From: Paraburkholderia guartelaensis
GTDB taxonomy: Bacteria > Pseudomonadota > Gammaproteobacteria > Burkholderiales > Burkholderiaceae
Assembly: GCF_004353905.1 (NCBI RefSeq)
Contig: NZ_SMOD01000013.1
Coordinates: 175,238 to 239,237, forward strand
Reading direction: 5' to 3'
DNA: 64,000 nucleotides
A model generated the notes under the pieces. That model was not told the DNA's origin. It searched no databases and saw only the letters and a list, made by a program, of their open reading frames with translations. Below are positions 51,927 to 60,990 of this stretch, in pieces; position 1 is the stretch's first letter, and each line of letters starts with the position of its first letter. Both the position numbers and the translations under genes were made by a program.

Positions 51927-52850
51927 ATGAGTATGTTGCGCGCGATCAAAAGAAACCGCCTGAATGTCGACCTGCCCGAAGCCACGCTGATCGCAGCCCA
52001 GCGCGGCGCCGCGGTCGCCGCGCTCTGTCTTCTGGCCGCATGCGCCACGCGACTCGATCAGGCACCTGTGGTGGACCGCACCGCGCCGCTCGGCACGGCA
52101 GCCGCACAGCCTCCGGTGCCGCTCGGGCCGCCGCCTCCGGGATATTACCGGGTGAAGCCGGGCGACACTCTCTATAGGATTGCGCTCGAAAACGGCCAGA
52201 ATTATCGCGACATCGCGACGTGGAACAATCTCACCAATCCGAACCAGATTGAGGTGGACCAGTTGTTGCGCGTCGTGCCGCCGGGTGCGAATCCGTCGGC
52301 ATACACGCCGGGTGTCGTGACCGCGCCGGTGCCGGGCGTGGGCGCCGCGCCGGGCGCTCCGGCAGCGGGGACGCCTGCGCAGCCGCCGATTTACGGTTCG
52401 GGTGCGAACGCCGCGCCGCCAGCTGCCGCCGTGCCGCCGCAGCCGGGTGCAAGCGGCGGCGACATGGCCGCGGCGCCGGCGGGCAACATTGCGCTCGCGT
52501 GGCCGGTGCGTGGTCCGGTGCTCAACGGCTTCGACGATACGAAGAACAAGGGCATCAATATTGGTGGTGCGCCAGGCGATCCTGTCAAGGCAGCCGGCGA
52601 TGGACGCGTGGTTTATGCCGGAAATGGGCTGCGCGGTTACGGCAATCTCATTATCATCAAGCATGACGCGACGTTTTTGACCGCGTATGCACACAACCGG
52701 ACTTTGATGGTAAAAGAAGGGGATGCGGTCACCAAAGGTCAGAAGATCGCCGAAATGGGCAATACCGACTCGGACCGGGTGATGCTGCATTTCGAAGTAC
52801 GCCGTCAGGGTAAGCCCGTCGACCCACTGAAGTACTTGCCGCCGCAATAA
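51927..52850 (+). CDS. nlpD: NlpD-type LysM/LytM lipoprotein
   Basis: A 307-residue envelope lipoprotein. A signal peptide ends in LLAACAT, a lipobox. A LysM domain (YYRVKPGDTLYRIALENGQ) binds peptidoglycan, a Pro/Ala linker follows, and a LytM domain occupies the C-terminus. The zinc ligands of active LytM (HxxxD) are replaced (NKGINIGG), while YAHNR and LHFEVR remain. It is thus likely an amidase activator rather than an enzyme, as for E. coli NlpD with AmiC. The ATG at 51927 gives the signal peptide. rpoS begins 14 bp downstream, and in E. coli a main rpoS promoter lies inside nlpD. Confidence 0.94.
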   Translation: MSMLRAIKRNRLNVDLPEATLIAAQRGAAVAALCLLAACATRLDQAPVVDRTAPLGTAAAQPPVPLGPPPPGYYRVKPGDTLYRIALENGQNYRDIATWNNLTNPNQIEVDQLLRVVPPGANPSAYTPGVVTAPVPGVGAAPGAPAAGTPAQPPIYGSGANAAPPAAAVPPQPGASGGDMAAAPAGNIALAWPVRGPVLNGFDDTKNKGINIGGAPGDPVKAAGDGRVVYAGNGLRGYGNLIIIKHDATFLTAYAHNRTLMVKEGDAVTKGQKIAEMGNTDSDRVMLHFEVRRQGKPVDPLKYLPPQ

Positions 52851-52863
52851 AAGCGAGCCGACC

Positions 52864-53970
52864 ATGCCGAAATCGAAGCGCCGTCTGCAGCAATCCGAGT
52901 CTGACAGCCAAGCCGCCCAGGTTTCGGTGGAGGACGGCGCGCAGGCGGGCGACGAAGACGCGTCGCCCGACCTCGACGGCGGCCGCGATTTTGAGGAACG
53001 CGAGGAGCGTGAAGAGCGCGATTCGCAGTCCGACGAAGGCGGCTCGGGCGAGGGCGCCGAAACGGCCGATGCCGCGCCCGACGCCGACGACTTCCGCGCC
53101 ATGCTGCAGGCCGAACTCACGGCCGACACCATTCAGCATTATCTGAACCGGATCAGCGTGAAGCCGCTCCTCACCGTCGAGGAGGAGCAGCGCTACTCGC
53201 GGCTCGCCAAGGCCGGCGAGTTCGAAGCGCGCCAGGTCATGATCGAGCGCAATCTGCGCCTCGTCGTCAGCATTGCCAAGGGTTACCTCAATCGCGGCGT
53301 GCCGCTGCTCGACCTGATCGAGGAGGGCAACCTCGGCCTCATGCACGCGATCGAGAAGTTCGATCCCACGCGCGGCTTCCGTTTCTCGACTTACGCGACC
53401 TGGTGGATCCGCCAGAGCATCGAGCGCGCGATCATGAACCAGGCGCGCACCGTGCGTTTGCCGGTGCACGTGATCCGCGAGCTCAACCAGGTGCTGCGCG
53501 CGAAGCGACATCTGGAGAAGAATTCGCTCAACGCCGATTCGGCCTCCGAGCGCCGCGACGCGAGCATCGACGACATCGCGTATCTCACGGGCAAGACCAC
53601 CGAGGAAGTCACCGACATTCTCGCGCTCAACGAACACACGGCCTCGCTCGACGCGCCGCTCGACCTCGATCCGGCCAGCAGCCTGCTCGACCTGCTTTCG
53701 GACGACCAGAGCCAGTCGCCCGATGCCGAAGTGCAGCATCGCGAGCTGGAAACGCTTACACGCGCGTGGCTCGGGCGCTTATCCGATAAGCATCGCCACG
53801 TCATCGAACGGCGCTTCGGCCTGAACCATATCGAGCCCGCCACGCTCGAAGAGCTGGCCGACGAAATGGGCCTCACCCGCGAGCGCGTGCGGCAGATCCA
53901 GCAGGAAGCGCTGGTGCGCCTCAAACGCTTTTTCGCTTCGAACGGCGTGCGCAAGGACGCCGTTCTCTAA
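52864..53970 (+). CDS. rpoS: RNA polymerase sigma factor RpoS
   Basis: A 368-residue sigma-70 family factor for stationary phase and general stress. The first ~75 residues are acidic and variable. Region 1.2 starts at TADTIQHYLNRISVKPLLTVEEEQRYSRL. Regions 2.1-2.4 (RNLRLVVSIAKGYLNRGVPLLDLIEEGNLGLMHAIEKFDP through TYATWWIRQSIERA), region 3 and region 4 (TLEELADEMGLTRERVRQIQQEAL) are complete. The nlpD neighbour separates it from RpoD and RpoH. An acidic N-terminus longer than in E. coli RpoS is the main difference. Confidence 0.97.
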   Translation: MPKSKRRLQQSESDSQAAQVSVEDGAQAGDEDASPDLDGGRDFEEREEREERDSQSDEGGSGEGAETADAAPDADDFRAMLQAELTADTIQHYLNRISVKPLLTVEEEQRYSRLAKAGEFEARQVMIERNLRLVVSIAKGYLNRGVPLLDLIEEGNLGLMHAIEKFDPTRGFRFSTYATWWIRQSIERAIMNQARTVRLPVHVIRELNQVLRAKRHLEKNSLNADSASERRDASIDDIAYLTGKTTEEVTDILALNEHTASLDAPLDLDPASSLLDLLSDDQSQSPDAEVQHRELETLTRAWLGRLSDKHRHVIERRFGLNHIEPATLEELADEMGLTRERVRQIQQEALVRLKRFFASNGVRKDAVL

Positions 53971-53989
53971 ACCCTCGCAGTCCATCTGA

Positions 53990-54769
53990 ATGACAGTTCC
54001 TGTACTCGTATTCGACATCGAGACGATTCCCGATGTCGACGGCATTCGCCGTGTCGACGATCTGCCCGCCACGCTCACCGACACCCAAGTCGCCGAGCAC
54101 GCCTTCGCCGCGCGCCGCGAAAAGACCGGCAGCGATTTCCTGCCGCATCACCTGCAGCGCGTCGCCGCGATCTCGTGCGTGTTTCGCGACGGCCAGGGCT
54201 TTCGCGTGCGCTCGCTCGGCACGCCCGAAGACGGCGAAGCGCGTTTGATCGATTCGTTCTACCGCACGATCGAGAAGTATTCGCCGCAGCTCGTTTCGTG
54301 GAACGGCGGCGGCTTCGACTTGCCGGTGCTGCACTATCGTGCGCTCGTGCACGGCATTCGCGCGGTGCGCTACTGGGAAACGGGTGAAGAGGATCGCGAG
54401 TTCAAGTGGAACAACTACCTTAGCCGCTACCACACGCGTCACACCGACCTGATGGATGTTCTCGCGATGTACCAGCCGCGCGCGAACGCACCGCTCGACG
54501 CGCTCGCGAAGCTCTGCGGCTTTCCGGGCAAGCTCGGTATGGACGGCGGCCAGGTTTGGACCGCGTTTCAGGAAGGCCGCATCGAGGAGATCCGCAACTA
54601 CTGCGAAACCGATGTGGTCAACACGTATCTGCTTTATTGCCGGTTTCAGATGATGCGCGGCGGTTTCACAGAGCGCGAATATGCGGATGAGATCGAGTTC
54701 GTGAAGCAGTCGCTTGCCGCGGAAACCGCGCCGCATTGGGGCGAGTATCTCAAGGCGTTCGCGAGCTAA
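53990..54769 (+). CDS. Predicted 3'-5' exonuclease (PolB-exo-like)
   Basis: A 259-residue protein of the DnaQ-like superfamily (family near DNA_pol_B_exo2). Exo I lies in VFDIETIPDVDG, Exo II near LVSWNGGGFDLPVL, and Exo III in NYCETDVVNTYLL, which supply the metal-binding acidic residues. Function is inferred from the fold. The ATG is 19 bp after the rpoS stop, so it may be read through with rpoS. It converges on the EEP-family hydrolase gene with a 15-bp gap. Confidence 0.85.
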   Translation: MTVPVLVFDIETIPDVDGIRRVDDLPATLTDTQVAEHAFAARREKTGSDFLPHHLQRVAAISCVFRDGQGFRVRSLGTPEDGEARLIDSFYRTIEKYSPQLVSWNGGGFDLPVLHYRALVHGIRAVRYWETGEEDREFKWNNYLSRYHTRHTDLMDVLAMYQPRANAPLDALAKLCGFPGKLGMDGGQVWTAFQEGRIEEIRNYCETDVVNTYLLYCRFQMMRGGFTEREYADEIEFVKQSLAAETAPHWGEYLKAFAS

Positions 54770-54784
54770 GCCCGGCGAACGCTC

Positions 54785-55666
54785 TCAGTCCAGTTCGAGC
54801 ACGATTGGCTGATGATCCGAAGCCTGGGTCGCGCCGTCGATCTCGCAGCTTTGCAATCGCGGACGCAAATCCTCCGTGACAAAGACGAAGTCGCACACGA
54901 GCGGACCGTCCGACCATTGCTTCGTGTCGTAGACGCCAGCCGTGGGCGGTGGCGTCGCGCCCGCGTGAAGCGCGGTCCACGCGTCGATGAAAGCAGGGCT
55001 GCCCGCGAGCGGTTCGAGCATGCGCGTGTACGCCTCGCTGCCCCACGCGCTGTTGAAGTCGCCGCAGACGATGGCGGATACGGGACGTGCGGTGCGGGCG
55101 AACGGGCCCACATCGTTTTCGGCGGGCGCGGGATGCGCCGCGTGATCGGCGGCTTCCTGCTGCAGGCGCCGCAACTCGTCCACTTGCGCGAGCCGCTGGC
55201 GCAGCGAATAGAACTCCAGATGCGTTACCAGCACACGCAGCGCGCCGCCCGGCGTGTCGAGCACGGCTTCGAGCGCCACGCGTTGCATCGAGGGCGCGGT
55301 GGAGTCGGCGGGCCACGGCAGGGCGTGGCGAAAAACCTGCGCGACGGGCAAGCGCGTGGCGAGCGCGTTGCCGAACTGGCGGCGCGGCATCTGCGCCGTG
55401 CCTTGACCGGACGCTTGCGCATCAGGCAGTGCAGGCAAGTCGGCGCCGATGGCTTCGATGACCGTATAGCCGGGCAGGAGCGCGCGCAGTTCGGCGAACT
55501 GATCGTCGCCGGGTCCGCCCGGTAGCGCCCGAAAGCCGCGCGTGATTTCCTGCAGGCATAGCACGTCGAAGTCGGCGAGGCGCTGGGCCTCGCGCACTGT
55601 GCGCGCGAGATCGACGACGCCTGAAGCGTCGCGCCCCCACTGCACATTCCAGCTCACCAGTTTCAT
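54785..55666 (-). CDS. Endonuclease/exonuclease/phosphatase family protein
   Basis: A 293-residue EEP-fold hydrolase (related to ExoIII and inositol phosphatases). Landmarks are LVSWNVQWG, FDVLCLQEI (catalytic Glu), LVTHLEFYS, ICGDFNSAWGS and the final ASDHQPIVLEL, which supply the metal and catalytic residues. The substrate could be DNA, RNA or a phospho-metabolite and cannot be chosen from sequence. The ATG at 55666 is preceded by GAGGAA; the frame continues upstream without conservation. Confidence 0.88.
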   Translation of the reverse strand: MKLVSWNVQWGRDASGVVDLARTVREAQRLADFDVLCLQEITRGFRALPGGPGDDQFAELRALLPGYTVIEAIGADLPALPDAQASGQGTAQMPRRQFGNALATRLPVAQVFRHALPWPADSTAPSMQRVALEAVLDTPGGALRVLVTHLEFYSLRQRLAQVDELRRLQQEAADHAAHPAPAENDVGPFARTARPVSAIVCGDFNSAWGSEAYTRMLEPLAGSPAFIDAWTALHAGATPPPTAGVYDTKQWSDGPLVCDFVFVTEDLRPRLQSCEIDGATQASDHQPIVLELD

Positions 55667-55796
55667 CGGCACGTTCCTCGCATGGCGCTGCGGCGGTTCC
55701 CGCACGTTTAACCCTAGCCTGGTTTCTTCCGAAGTGTTGTATGACGAATGAGAAGGCATTGGCGGTATCCGCCGTTTTCGTGCCGACGTATTGGCG

Positions 55797-56102
55797 CTAG
55801 ATCCGGCGACCCCGGCACGCGACGCGCGCGGTGCCGGCCACACGGTTGCTGTCGTCGAAATATACGGAGAACGGCACGTTGCGCGAACTGCCAAGATTGA
55901 ATTTGCCGAGGTCGTACTGGAAGCAGTCGAGACCGTTGGTCAGATAGCCGCGATCGGGTGGTCCCATGCGCTTGTAGACTTCGCCCTGCGTCATGCCGGG
56001 CCGGATGGAGGCGGCAAGTTGATCGGGCTGGATGGTCGGGCCGCACGCCGCGACGCCCACGAGCGTCGTTGCGACGAGCGCAGAAAAAGGTAGCTTGCTC
56101 AC
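55797..56102 (-). CDS. Small BamE/OsmE-like outer-membrane lipoprotein
   Basis: A 101-residue lipoprotein with signal peptide ending in LVGVAACG (lipobox Cys). A SmpA/OmlA (BamE-like) domain follows: IRPGMTQGEVYKRMGPPDRG is the typical BamE repeat motif. It is shorter than BamE and may be an OsmE-like paralog. A GTG at 56102 is chosen because it gives a normal signal peptide and has GGA 6 nt upstream; the frame is open to an ATG at 56165. Function in the envelope is inferred. Confidence 0.75.
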   Translation of the reverse strand: MSKLPFSALVATTLVGVAACGPTIQPDQLAASIRPGMTQGEVYKRMGPPDRGYLTNGLDCFQYDLGKFNLGSSRNVPFSVYFDDSNRVAGTARVACRGRRI

Positions 56103-56297
56103 ATCGGTTCCGTTGATGAAGGCGCGAATGATTGCAGGGAGGCTCAGGCGGCTACAGGCAGCCACAGACGCGATGACGATTCCATCGCGTCAGCCGGGCG
56201 TATCGCGCGTCAGCAATCATCGTAGTGACGGGGCGCAGCGAGCACGATCGGACAAGTACGAAAACAGCAGCGCCGGAGCGCGGGCGCCGACTTCGAC

Positions 56298-56303
56298 TAC
56301 AAT
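56298..56303 (+). promoter_or_regulatory. Candidate -10 box for rlmD
   Basis: TACAAT about 46 nt upstream of the rlmD GTG. It leaves a leader with an AGGA SD, unlike the same box at dnaX and surE. Confidence 0.35.
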
Positions 56304-56349
56304 CTCGCCTTCGCCCACAATTCACTCACCGTCAGTCAGGAATCCGCTG

Positions 56350-57819
56350 GTGTCTCAAGCTGCCCCCGACCCTCAAGCCGAGCCTGTCCAGGCCGAGCCT
56401 ATGCCGTTCACGCCCCCGAAAAAGCGCAGCAAGCGCGAGCGCCGCGCCGAAAAGCGCGCCGCCATCGAAGCCTCGGTCGCTCATGCCCCTATTCTCGAGA
56501 TCGAGTCGCTCGACATGGAGGCCCGCGGCGTCGGCCGCACCGTGACCGAAACGGGCGAGCCCGGCAAGGTGATCTTCGTCGAGGGCGCGTTGCCGGGCGA
56601 ACGCGTGACCTACCTCAGCTACCGCAAGAAGCCCACGTTCGAACAGGCGCAAGTGGTCAACGTGCTGCGCGAGAGCGCGATCCGCACGAAGCCGCAGTGC
56701 GCGTTCTTCGGCACCTGCGGCGGCTGCTCGATGCAGCACCTCGATGTGCGTGCGCAGATCGCCGTCAAGCAGCGCGTGCTCGAAGACAACCTCATGCACC
56801 TCTCGAAGGTGCGTTCGGAGACGATGTTCCGGCCGATTCACGGGCCGTCGTGGGGCTATCGCTATCGCGCGCGCCTCACGGTGCGCAATGTGCCGAAGAA
56901 GGGCGGTGTGCTGGTCGGCTTCCACGAGAAGAGGAGCAGCTACGTGGCCGACATGACGAGCTGCGAAGTGCTGCCGCCGAACGTCTCGGCAATGCTCGTG
57001 CCGCTGCGCCATCTGGTGGCCGCGCTGTCGATTAGCGATCGCATGCCGCAGATCGAACTCGCCGTGGGTTCGAGCGTGACGGCGCTCGTGCTGCGCATTC
57101 TCGAGCCGCTCACGGCCGCCGACGAAGACTTGCTGCGCGCGTTCGCGGATGAGCACAACGTCCAGTTCTGGCTGCAGCCGAAGGGGCCGGATACGGTGTT
57201 TCCGTTCTATCCGCTCGACAAGGAACTGGACTACACGCTGCCCGAATACGGCATTCGCATGCCGTTCAAGCCGACGGACTTCACGCAGGTCAATCACCAG
57301 ATCAACCGCGTGCTGGTCGGCCGCGCGCTGCGCCTGCTCGCGCCGGAGGCAGGCGACCGCGTGCTCGATCTGTTTTGCGGCATCGGCAACTTCACGCTGC
57401 CGCTCGCGCGTCTCGCGCGCGAAGTGGTGGGGATCGAAGGCAGCGATACGCTGACGGCCCGCGCGCTGGAGAATGCGCGCGCCAATGGCGTGGACGGCCA
57501 CACGTCGTTTGCGTGCCGCAACCTGTTCGAAGTCACCGCCGACGACTTGCGCGCGCTCGGCCACTTCGACAAGTTCCTCGTCGACCCGCCGCGCGAAGGC
57601 GCGTTCGCCGTTTCTCAGGCGCTCGCGGAAATCGCGCAGAGCGGCAATGGCCCGCTGCCCAAACGCATCGTCTACGTGTCGTGCAGTCCCGGAACGCTCG
57701 CGCGCGATGCGGGCGTGCTCGTCAACGAGGCCGGCTATCGGCTCAAGGGCGCGGGCGTGGTCAACATGTTCCCGCACACGTCGCACGTGGAATCGATCGC
57801 GCTGTTCGAGCGCGATTGA
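56350..57819 (+). CDS. rlmD: 23S rRNA (uracil-1939-C5)-methyltransferase RlmD
   Basis: A 489-residue SAM-dependent RNA methyltransferase with an N-terminal TRAM-like domain. The [4Fe-4S] ligands C117, C123, C126 (C-x5-C-x2-C) and C205 are all present. The SAM motif VLDLFCGIGNFTLPLA and the catalytic C445 in VSCSPGTLARD are intact. A basic stretch (KKRSKRERRAEKRA) sits near the start. The GTG at 56350 has an AGGA SD 8 nt upstream; an ATG at 56401 is the alternative start and would remove 17 residues. It ends before the shared terminator with bamD. Confidence 0.95.
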   Translation: MSQAAPDPQAEPVQAEPMPFTPPKKRSKRERRAEKRAAIEASVAHAPILEIESLDMEARGVGRTVTETGEPGKVIFVEGALPGERVTYLSYRKKPTFEQAQVVNVLRESAIRTKPQCAFFGTCGGCSMQHLDVRAQIAVKQRVLEDNLMHLSKVRSETMFRPIHGPSWGYRYRARLTVRNVPKKGGVLVGFHEKRSSYVADMTSCEVLPPNVSAMLVPLRHLVAALSISDRMPQIELAVGSSVTALVLRILEPLTAADEDLLRAFADEHNVQFWLQPKGPDTVFPFYPLDKELDYTLPEYGIRMPFKPTDFTQVNHQINRVLVGRALRLLAPEAGDRVLDLFCGIGNFTLPLARLAREVVGIEGSDTLTARALENARANGVDGHTSFACRNLFEVTADDLRALGHFDKFLVDPPREGAFAVSQALAEIAQSGNGPLPKRIVYVSCSPGTLARDAGVLVNEAGYRLKGAGVVNMFPHTSHVESIALFERD

Positions 57820-57875
57820 GCAAACCCCACGGCAGAGCAGGCGCGTAGCCTGCTCTGCCGCCGCTGAAGCCAAAA

Positions 57876-57903
57876 AAAACGCCACGGAAAACCGTGGCGT
57901 TTT
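57876..57903. terminator. Bidirectional terminator between rlmD and bamD
   Basis: A 12-bp stem AAAACGCCACGG / CCGTGGCGTTTT with loop aaaa. Eight T follow on the minus strand (for bamD), and four T on the plus strand. Confidence 0.92.
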
Positions 57904-57938
57904 GCTTTGCAGCGGGCCTCAGGCTAGAGGCGCGGCGA

Positions 57939-58835
57939 TCACCAGATCTGCCACCAGGACTTGTTTTCCTTGCCGGGGCGCGCGTGACCGGTGATGTACG
58001 GGCTGTCCGGGAAGGTGCCGGCGAGCACGCGGCGCGTGTCTTCGGCAAGCTGCGGCTGATCGAGCTTCTGGTACGACAGGATCATGATGTGCAGCGCGTC
58101 TTCGATTGCCGGCGCGCTCTTGTAGTCCTGAATCGCGAGCTGCGCGCGGTTGATGGCCGCCACATAGGCGCCGCGGCGATAGTAGTAGTCGGCCGCGTGC
58201 ACTTCGTGCGAAGCGAGCGCGTTCACGATGTAGCGCATGCGCTGGGCGGCGTCCGGGGCGTACTTGCTCTGCGGATACTTGTCGACCACCACCTTGAACG
58301 CGTCATACGACTCGCGCAGCGACTTCGGGTCGCGCTCACTCATGTCCTGGCCCGAGAAGCGGCCGAACAGACCCAGGTCGTCGTTGAAGTGGATCATGCC
58401 CTTGAGGTAGTACGCGTAGGCGATGTCCGGGTGATCCGGGTGCAACTGGATGAAGCGGTTGATCGCCTGGTCGGCGGCGTCGTTCTCATTGTCCTTCCAG
58501 TTGCAGTAGGCCACGTTGATCTGCGCCTGCTGGGCGAAGTGGCCGAACGGGTCGCGTCCCTGGAGCGCTTCGAAGTATTTCGCGCACTTGCCCCAGTCGC
58601 CGCCGGAGAGCGCGTCCTGGGCCTCCGTATATAATTTGTTGTTGTTCCACGCTGCCGTTTCGTCGGTCTTTTCCGGCAGGCCGTGGCAGGCCGCGACCAC
58701 AGCGAGCGCCGCGCCGCAAGCAGCAAGTCGAATGATGTTGCCAATCTTGCCGAGCGTGTTTGCTCGCGTCGCGCGCATTGCGTTTCGGGCCACCGCGTGT
58801 TGGGCCAGTTTCGTAATCGTGTTCAAGGCTCGCAT
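57939..58835 (-). CDS. bamD: Outer membrane protein assembly factor BamD
   Basis: A 298-residue lipoprotein of the BAM complex that folds beta-barrel proteins. TPR-like repeats cover about residues 65-280 (for example NKLYTEAQDALSGGDWGKCA). The lipobox AVVAAC has Cys50. With the ATG at 58835 the signal peptide would be unusually long; the second ATG at 58778 (residue 20) would give a 30-residue one. Neither has a strong SD, so the start is uncertain. It is divergent from rluD by 41 bp, the same pairing as in E. coli. Confidence 0.95.
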   Translation of the reverse strand: MRALNTITKLAQHAVARNAMRATRANTLGKIGNIIRLAACGAALAVVAACHGLPEKTDETAAWNNNKLYTEAQDALSGGDWGKCAKYFEALQGRDPFGHFAQQAQINVAYCNWKDNENDAADQAINRFIQLHPDHPDIAYAYYLKGMIHFNDDLGLFGRFSGQDMSERDPKSLRESYDAFKVVVDKYPQSKYAPDAAQRMRYIVNALASHEVHAADYYYRRGAYVAAINRAQLAIQDYKSAPAIEDALHIMILSYQKLDQPQLAEDTRRVLAGTFPDSPYITGHARPGKENKSWWQIW

Positions 58836-58876
58836 TTATCCAGTCCAGCTTCAGGTCCACAGGTGACCCAGACTCA

Positions 58877-60124
58877 ATGACCCGTACAGTTATTCCGGGG
58901 GCCGGCGCTCCCGGCGCCCAAAACAGCATCAGAGATTATAGCCTGGGCGATGCGCCCGATGACGCAGCCGCCAGTGAGGGGCTCGACGACGAACTCGCAA
59001 GCGAGGACGCCGGCGGCGCCCCGCGTGCGTGCGGCGACGAAGCCCCGCGCTCGGTTCAGGTGCCAGATGAGCTCGCAGGCGAGCGCCTCGACAAGGTGCT
59101 CGCCAAAGTATTTCCGGAATTTTCACGCAGCCGTTTGCAGGGCTGGATCGAGGAGCAGCGGGTGCGCGTGGACGGCAAGCCGGCCAAGGTGCGCCAGCCG
59201 GTGCCGCTTGGCGCGACCATCGAGCTCGTGCCGGACCTCCTGCCCGAGCAGCTCGCGTTCACGCCCGAGCCGGTGCCGCTCGACATCGTCTACGAGGACG
59301 ACGCCATCGTCGTCATCAACAAGCCTGCCGGGCTCGTCGTGCATCCGGCCGCGGGCAACTGGAGCGGCACGCTCCTCAACGGCCTCCTGCATCGCTATGG
59401 CGAAGCGGCGGCCGGTCTGCCGCGCGCGGGGATCGTCCACCGGCTCGACAAGGAAACGTCCGGGCTGATGGTCGTCGCGCGTACGCTCCAGGCGCAGACC
59501 GACCTCGTGCGCCAGTTGCAGGCGCGCACGGTCAAGCGCCGTTATCTCGCGCTGGTGTGGGGCAGCATGGCCGACGAAGGCACCATCGACGCGCCCATCG
59601 GCCGTGACCCGCGCGAGCGCACGCGCATGGCGGTGGTGAAGGGCGCTTCGGGCAAGCCCGCGCGCACGCACTTCCGGCGCATCGACAAGGTGCTCTGGCA
59701 CAACCAGCCGGTGAGCGCCATTCATTGCGACCTGGAAACGGGGCGCACCCACCAGATTCGTGTGCATTGCGCGCACATCGGCCATCCGCTGCTGGGCGAT
59801 CCGGTGTACGGCCACGCGCGCGGCAAGCGCTCGGTCGCGGCGCTGCCCGACGGCTTCGCGCGCCAGGCGCTGCACGCGTGGCGTCTCGGCCTCGTTCATC
59901 CGGTCACGGGCCGCTCGATGCAATGGCGCGCCGAAGTGCCCGACGACCTGGACGCGCTGATCGAGGCGCTCGGCTTCGGCGGCAAGGAAGACGAGGACGA
60001 AGCCGGCTTCGATGAAGACATGTTCGACAGCGCCTACACCGACGAAGGCTACGTGATCGGCAGCGACGAGGAAGATTACGAAGACGACGAAGACGACGAG
60101 CAAGACGAGGACAAGCACGCATGA
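58877..60124 (+). CDS. rluD: 23S rRNA pseudouridine synthase RluD with acidic tail
   Basis: A 415-residue enzyme that makes pseudouridines 1911, 1915 and 1917 in 23S rRNA. An S4 RNA-binding domain (GERLDKVLAKVFPEFSRSRLQ) is followed by the catalytic domain with D191 in HRLDKETSG. The last ~45 residues are almost entirely Asp and Glu, which is not part of the usual enzyme. An acidic N-terminal stretch (about 20-50) is also extra. It overlaps pgeF by 4 bp, and bamD is divergent, the same order as in E. coli except that clpB does not follow. Confidence 0.95.
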   Translation: MTRTVIPGAGAPGAQNSIRDYSLGDAPDDAAASEGLDDELASEDAGGAPRACGDEAPRSVQVPDELAGERLDKVLAKVFPEFSRSRLQGWIEEQRVRVDGKPAKVRQPVPLGATIELVPDLLPEQLAFTPEPVPLDIVYEDDAIVVINKPAGLVVHPAAGNWSGTLLNGLLHRYGEAAAGLPRAGIVHRLDKETSGLMVVARTLQAQTDLVRQLQARTVKRRYLALVWGSMADEGTIDAPIGRDPRERTRMAVVKGASGKPARTHFRRIDKVLWHNQPVSAIHCDLETGRTHQIRVHCAHIGHPLLGDPVYGHARGKRSVAALPDGFARQALHAWRLGLVHPVTGRSMQWRAEVPDDLDALIEALGFGGKEDEDEAGFDEDMFDSAYTDEGYVIGSDEEDYEDDEDDEQDEDKHA

Positions 60125-60990
60125 CGACCTGCCCGGAACTGACATCCGACGATTTGCTGCATCCCGACTGGCAGGTTTCGCCGCGCGTACGCGCGCTGGT
60201 GACGACGCGCCACGGCGGTGTGAGCGAGCCGCCGTTCGGGCGCTGGCAGGCGGTACAGGGCGATGAGGGCGTGGATCTCCCAGGCGGCCTGAATCTGGGC
60301 CGCGGCTCCGGCGACGATCTCGCGCACGTCGAGGCGAACCGCTCACGGCTCCTCACGCATGCGGGCGTGCCTGCCGCGTGGCTCAAGCAGATCCACGGTC
60401 CCGTTGTGGTCGACGCCGCACAGGCGCTCGATGCCGCGCGCGCGGGTGCACCGCTCGAAGCCGATGCGAGCGTGACCGCCGAGCCCGGCATCGCCTGCAC
60501 GGTGATGGTGGCCGACTGCATGCCCGTCTTGCTGTGCGACGGCGAGGGCCGCGCCGTGGGCGCCGCGCACGCGGGATGGCGCGGGCTGGCCGCGGGCGTC
60601 ATCGAGCGCACGGCCGAGCGCGTCTCCGCGCTCGCGGGCTGTGCGACTGCCGATCTGCATGCGTACCTCGGCCCCGCGATCGGGCCCACGGCCTTCGAGG
60701 TCGGCGCCGACGTGCGCGACGCGTTCATGACCCATGTGGAGCAGGTCGACGCAGCGCGACGCGATGCCCACCGCGCCGCCACCGCAGCGGCCTTCGTGGC
60801 GCGCCCCGAGGCGAGCGGCAAGTACCTCGCCGATCTTCCCGCACTGGCGCGGCTGCGGCTCGATACGCTCGGCGTGCGCCACGTGAGCGGCGGCGACCTG
60901 TGCACCGTCACGCTGCGCGAGCGTTTCTACTCGTACCGGCGCGATCGCGTCACCGGCCGCATGGCCGCGCTGATCTGGCTCCATCCCTGA
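60121..60990 (+). CDS. pgeF: Peptidoglycan editing factor PgeF (laccase domain)
   Basis: A 289-residue YfiH/DUF152 protein that prevents misincorporation of serine in peptidoglycan stem peptides. The metal-site segments are present: TRHGGVSEPPFG, VADCMPVLLCDGEGRAVGAAHAGWRG with Cys and His ligands, and FYSYRRDRVTGR. The ATG overlaps the rluD stop, so translation is coupled. It is the last gene of the rluD unit. Copper oxidase activity has also been suggested for this family, but the editing role is the better supported one. Confidence 0.93.
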   Translation: MTTCPELTSDDLLHPDWQVSPRVRALVTTRHGGVSEPPFGRWQAVQGDEGVDLPGGLNLGRGSGDDLAHVEANRSRLLTHAGVPAAWLKQIHGPVVVDAAQALDAARAGAPLEADASVTAEPGIACTVMVADCMPVLLCDGEGRAVGAAHAGWRGLAAGVIERTAERVSALAGCATADLHAYLGPAIGPTAFEVGADVRDAFMTHVEQVDAARRDAHRAATAAAFVARPEASGKYLADLPALARLRLDTLGVRHVSGGDLCTVTLRERFYSYRRDRVTGRMAALIWLHP

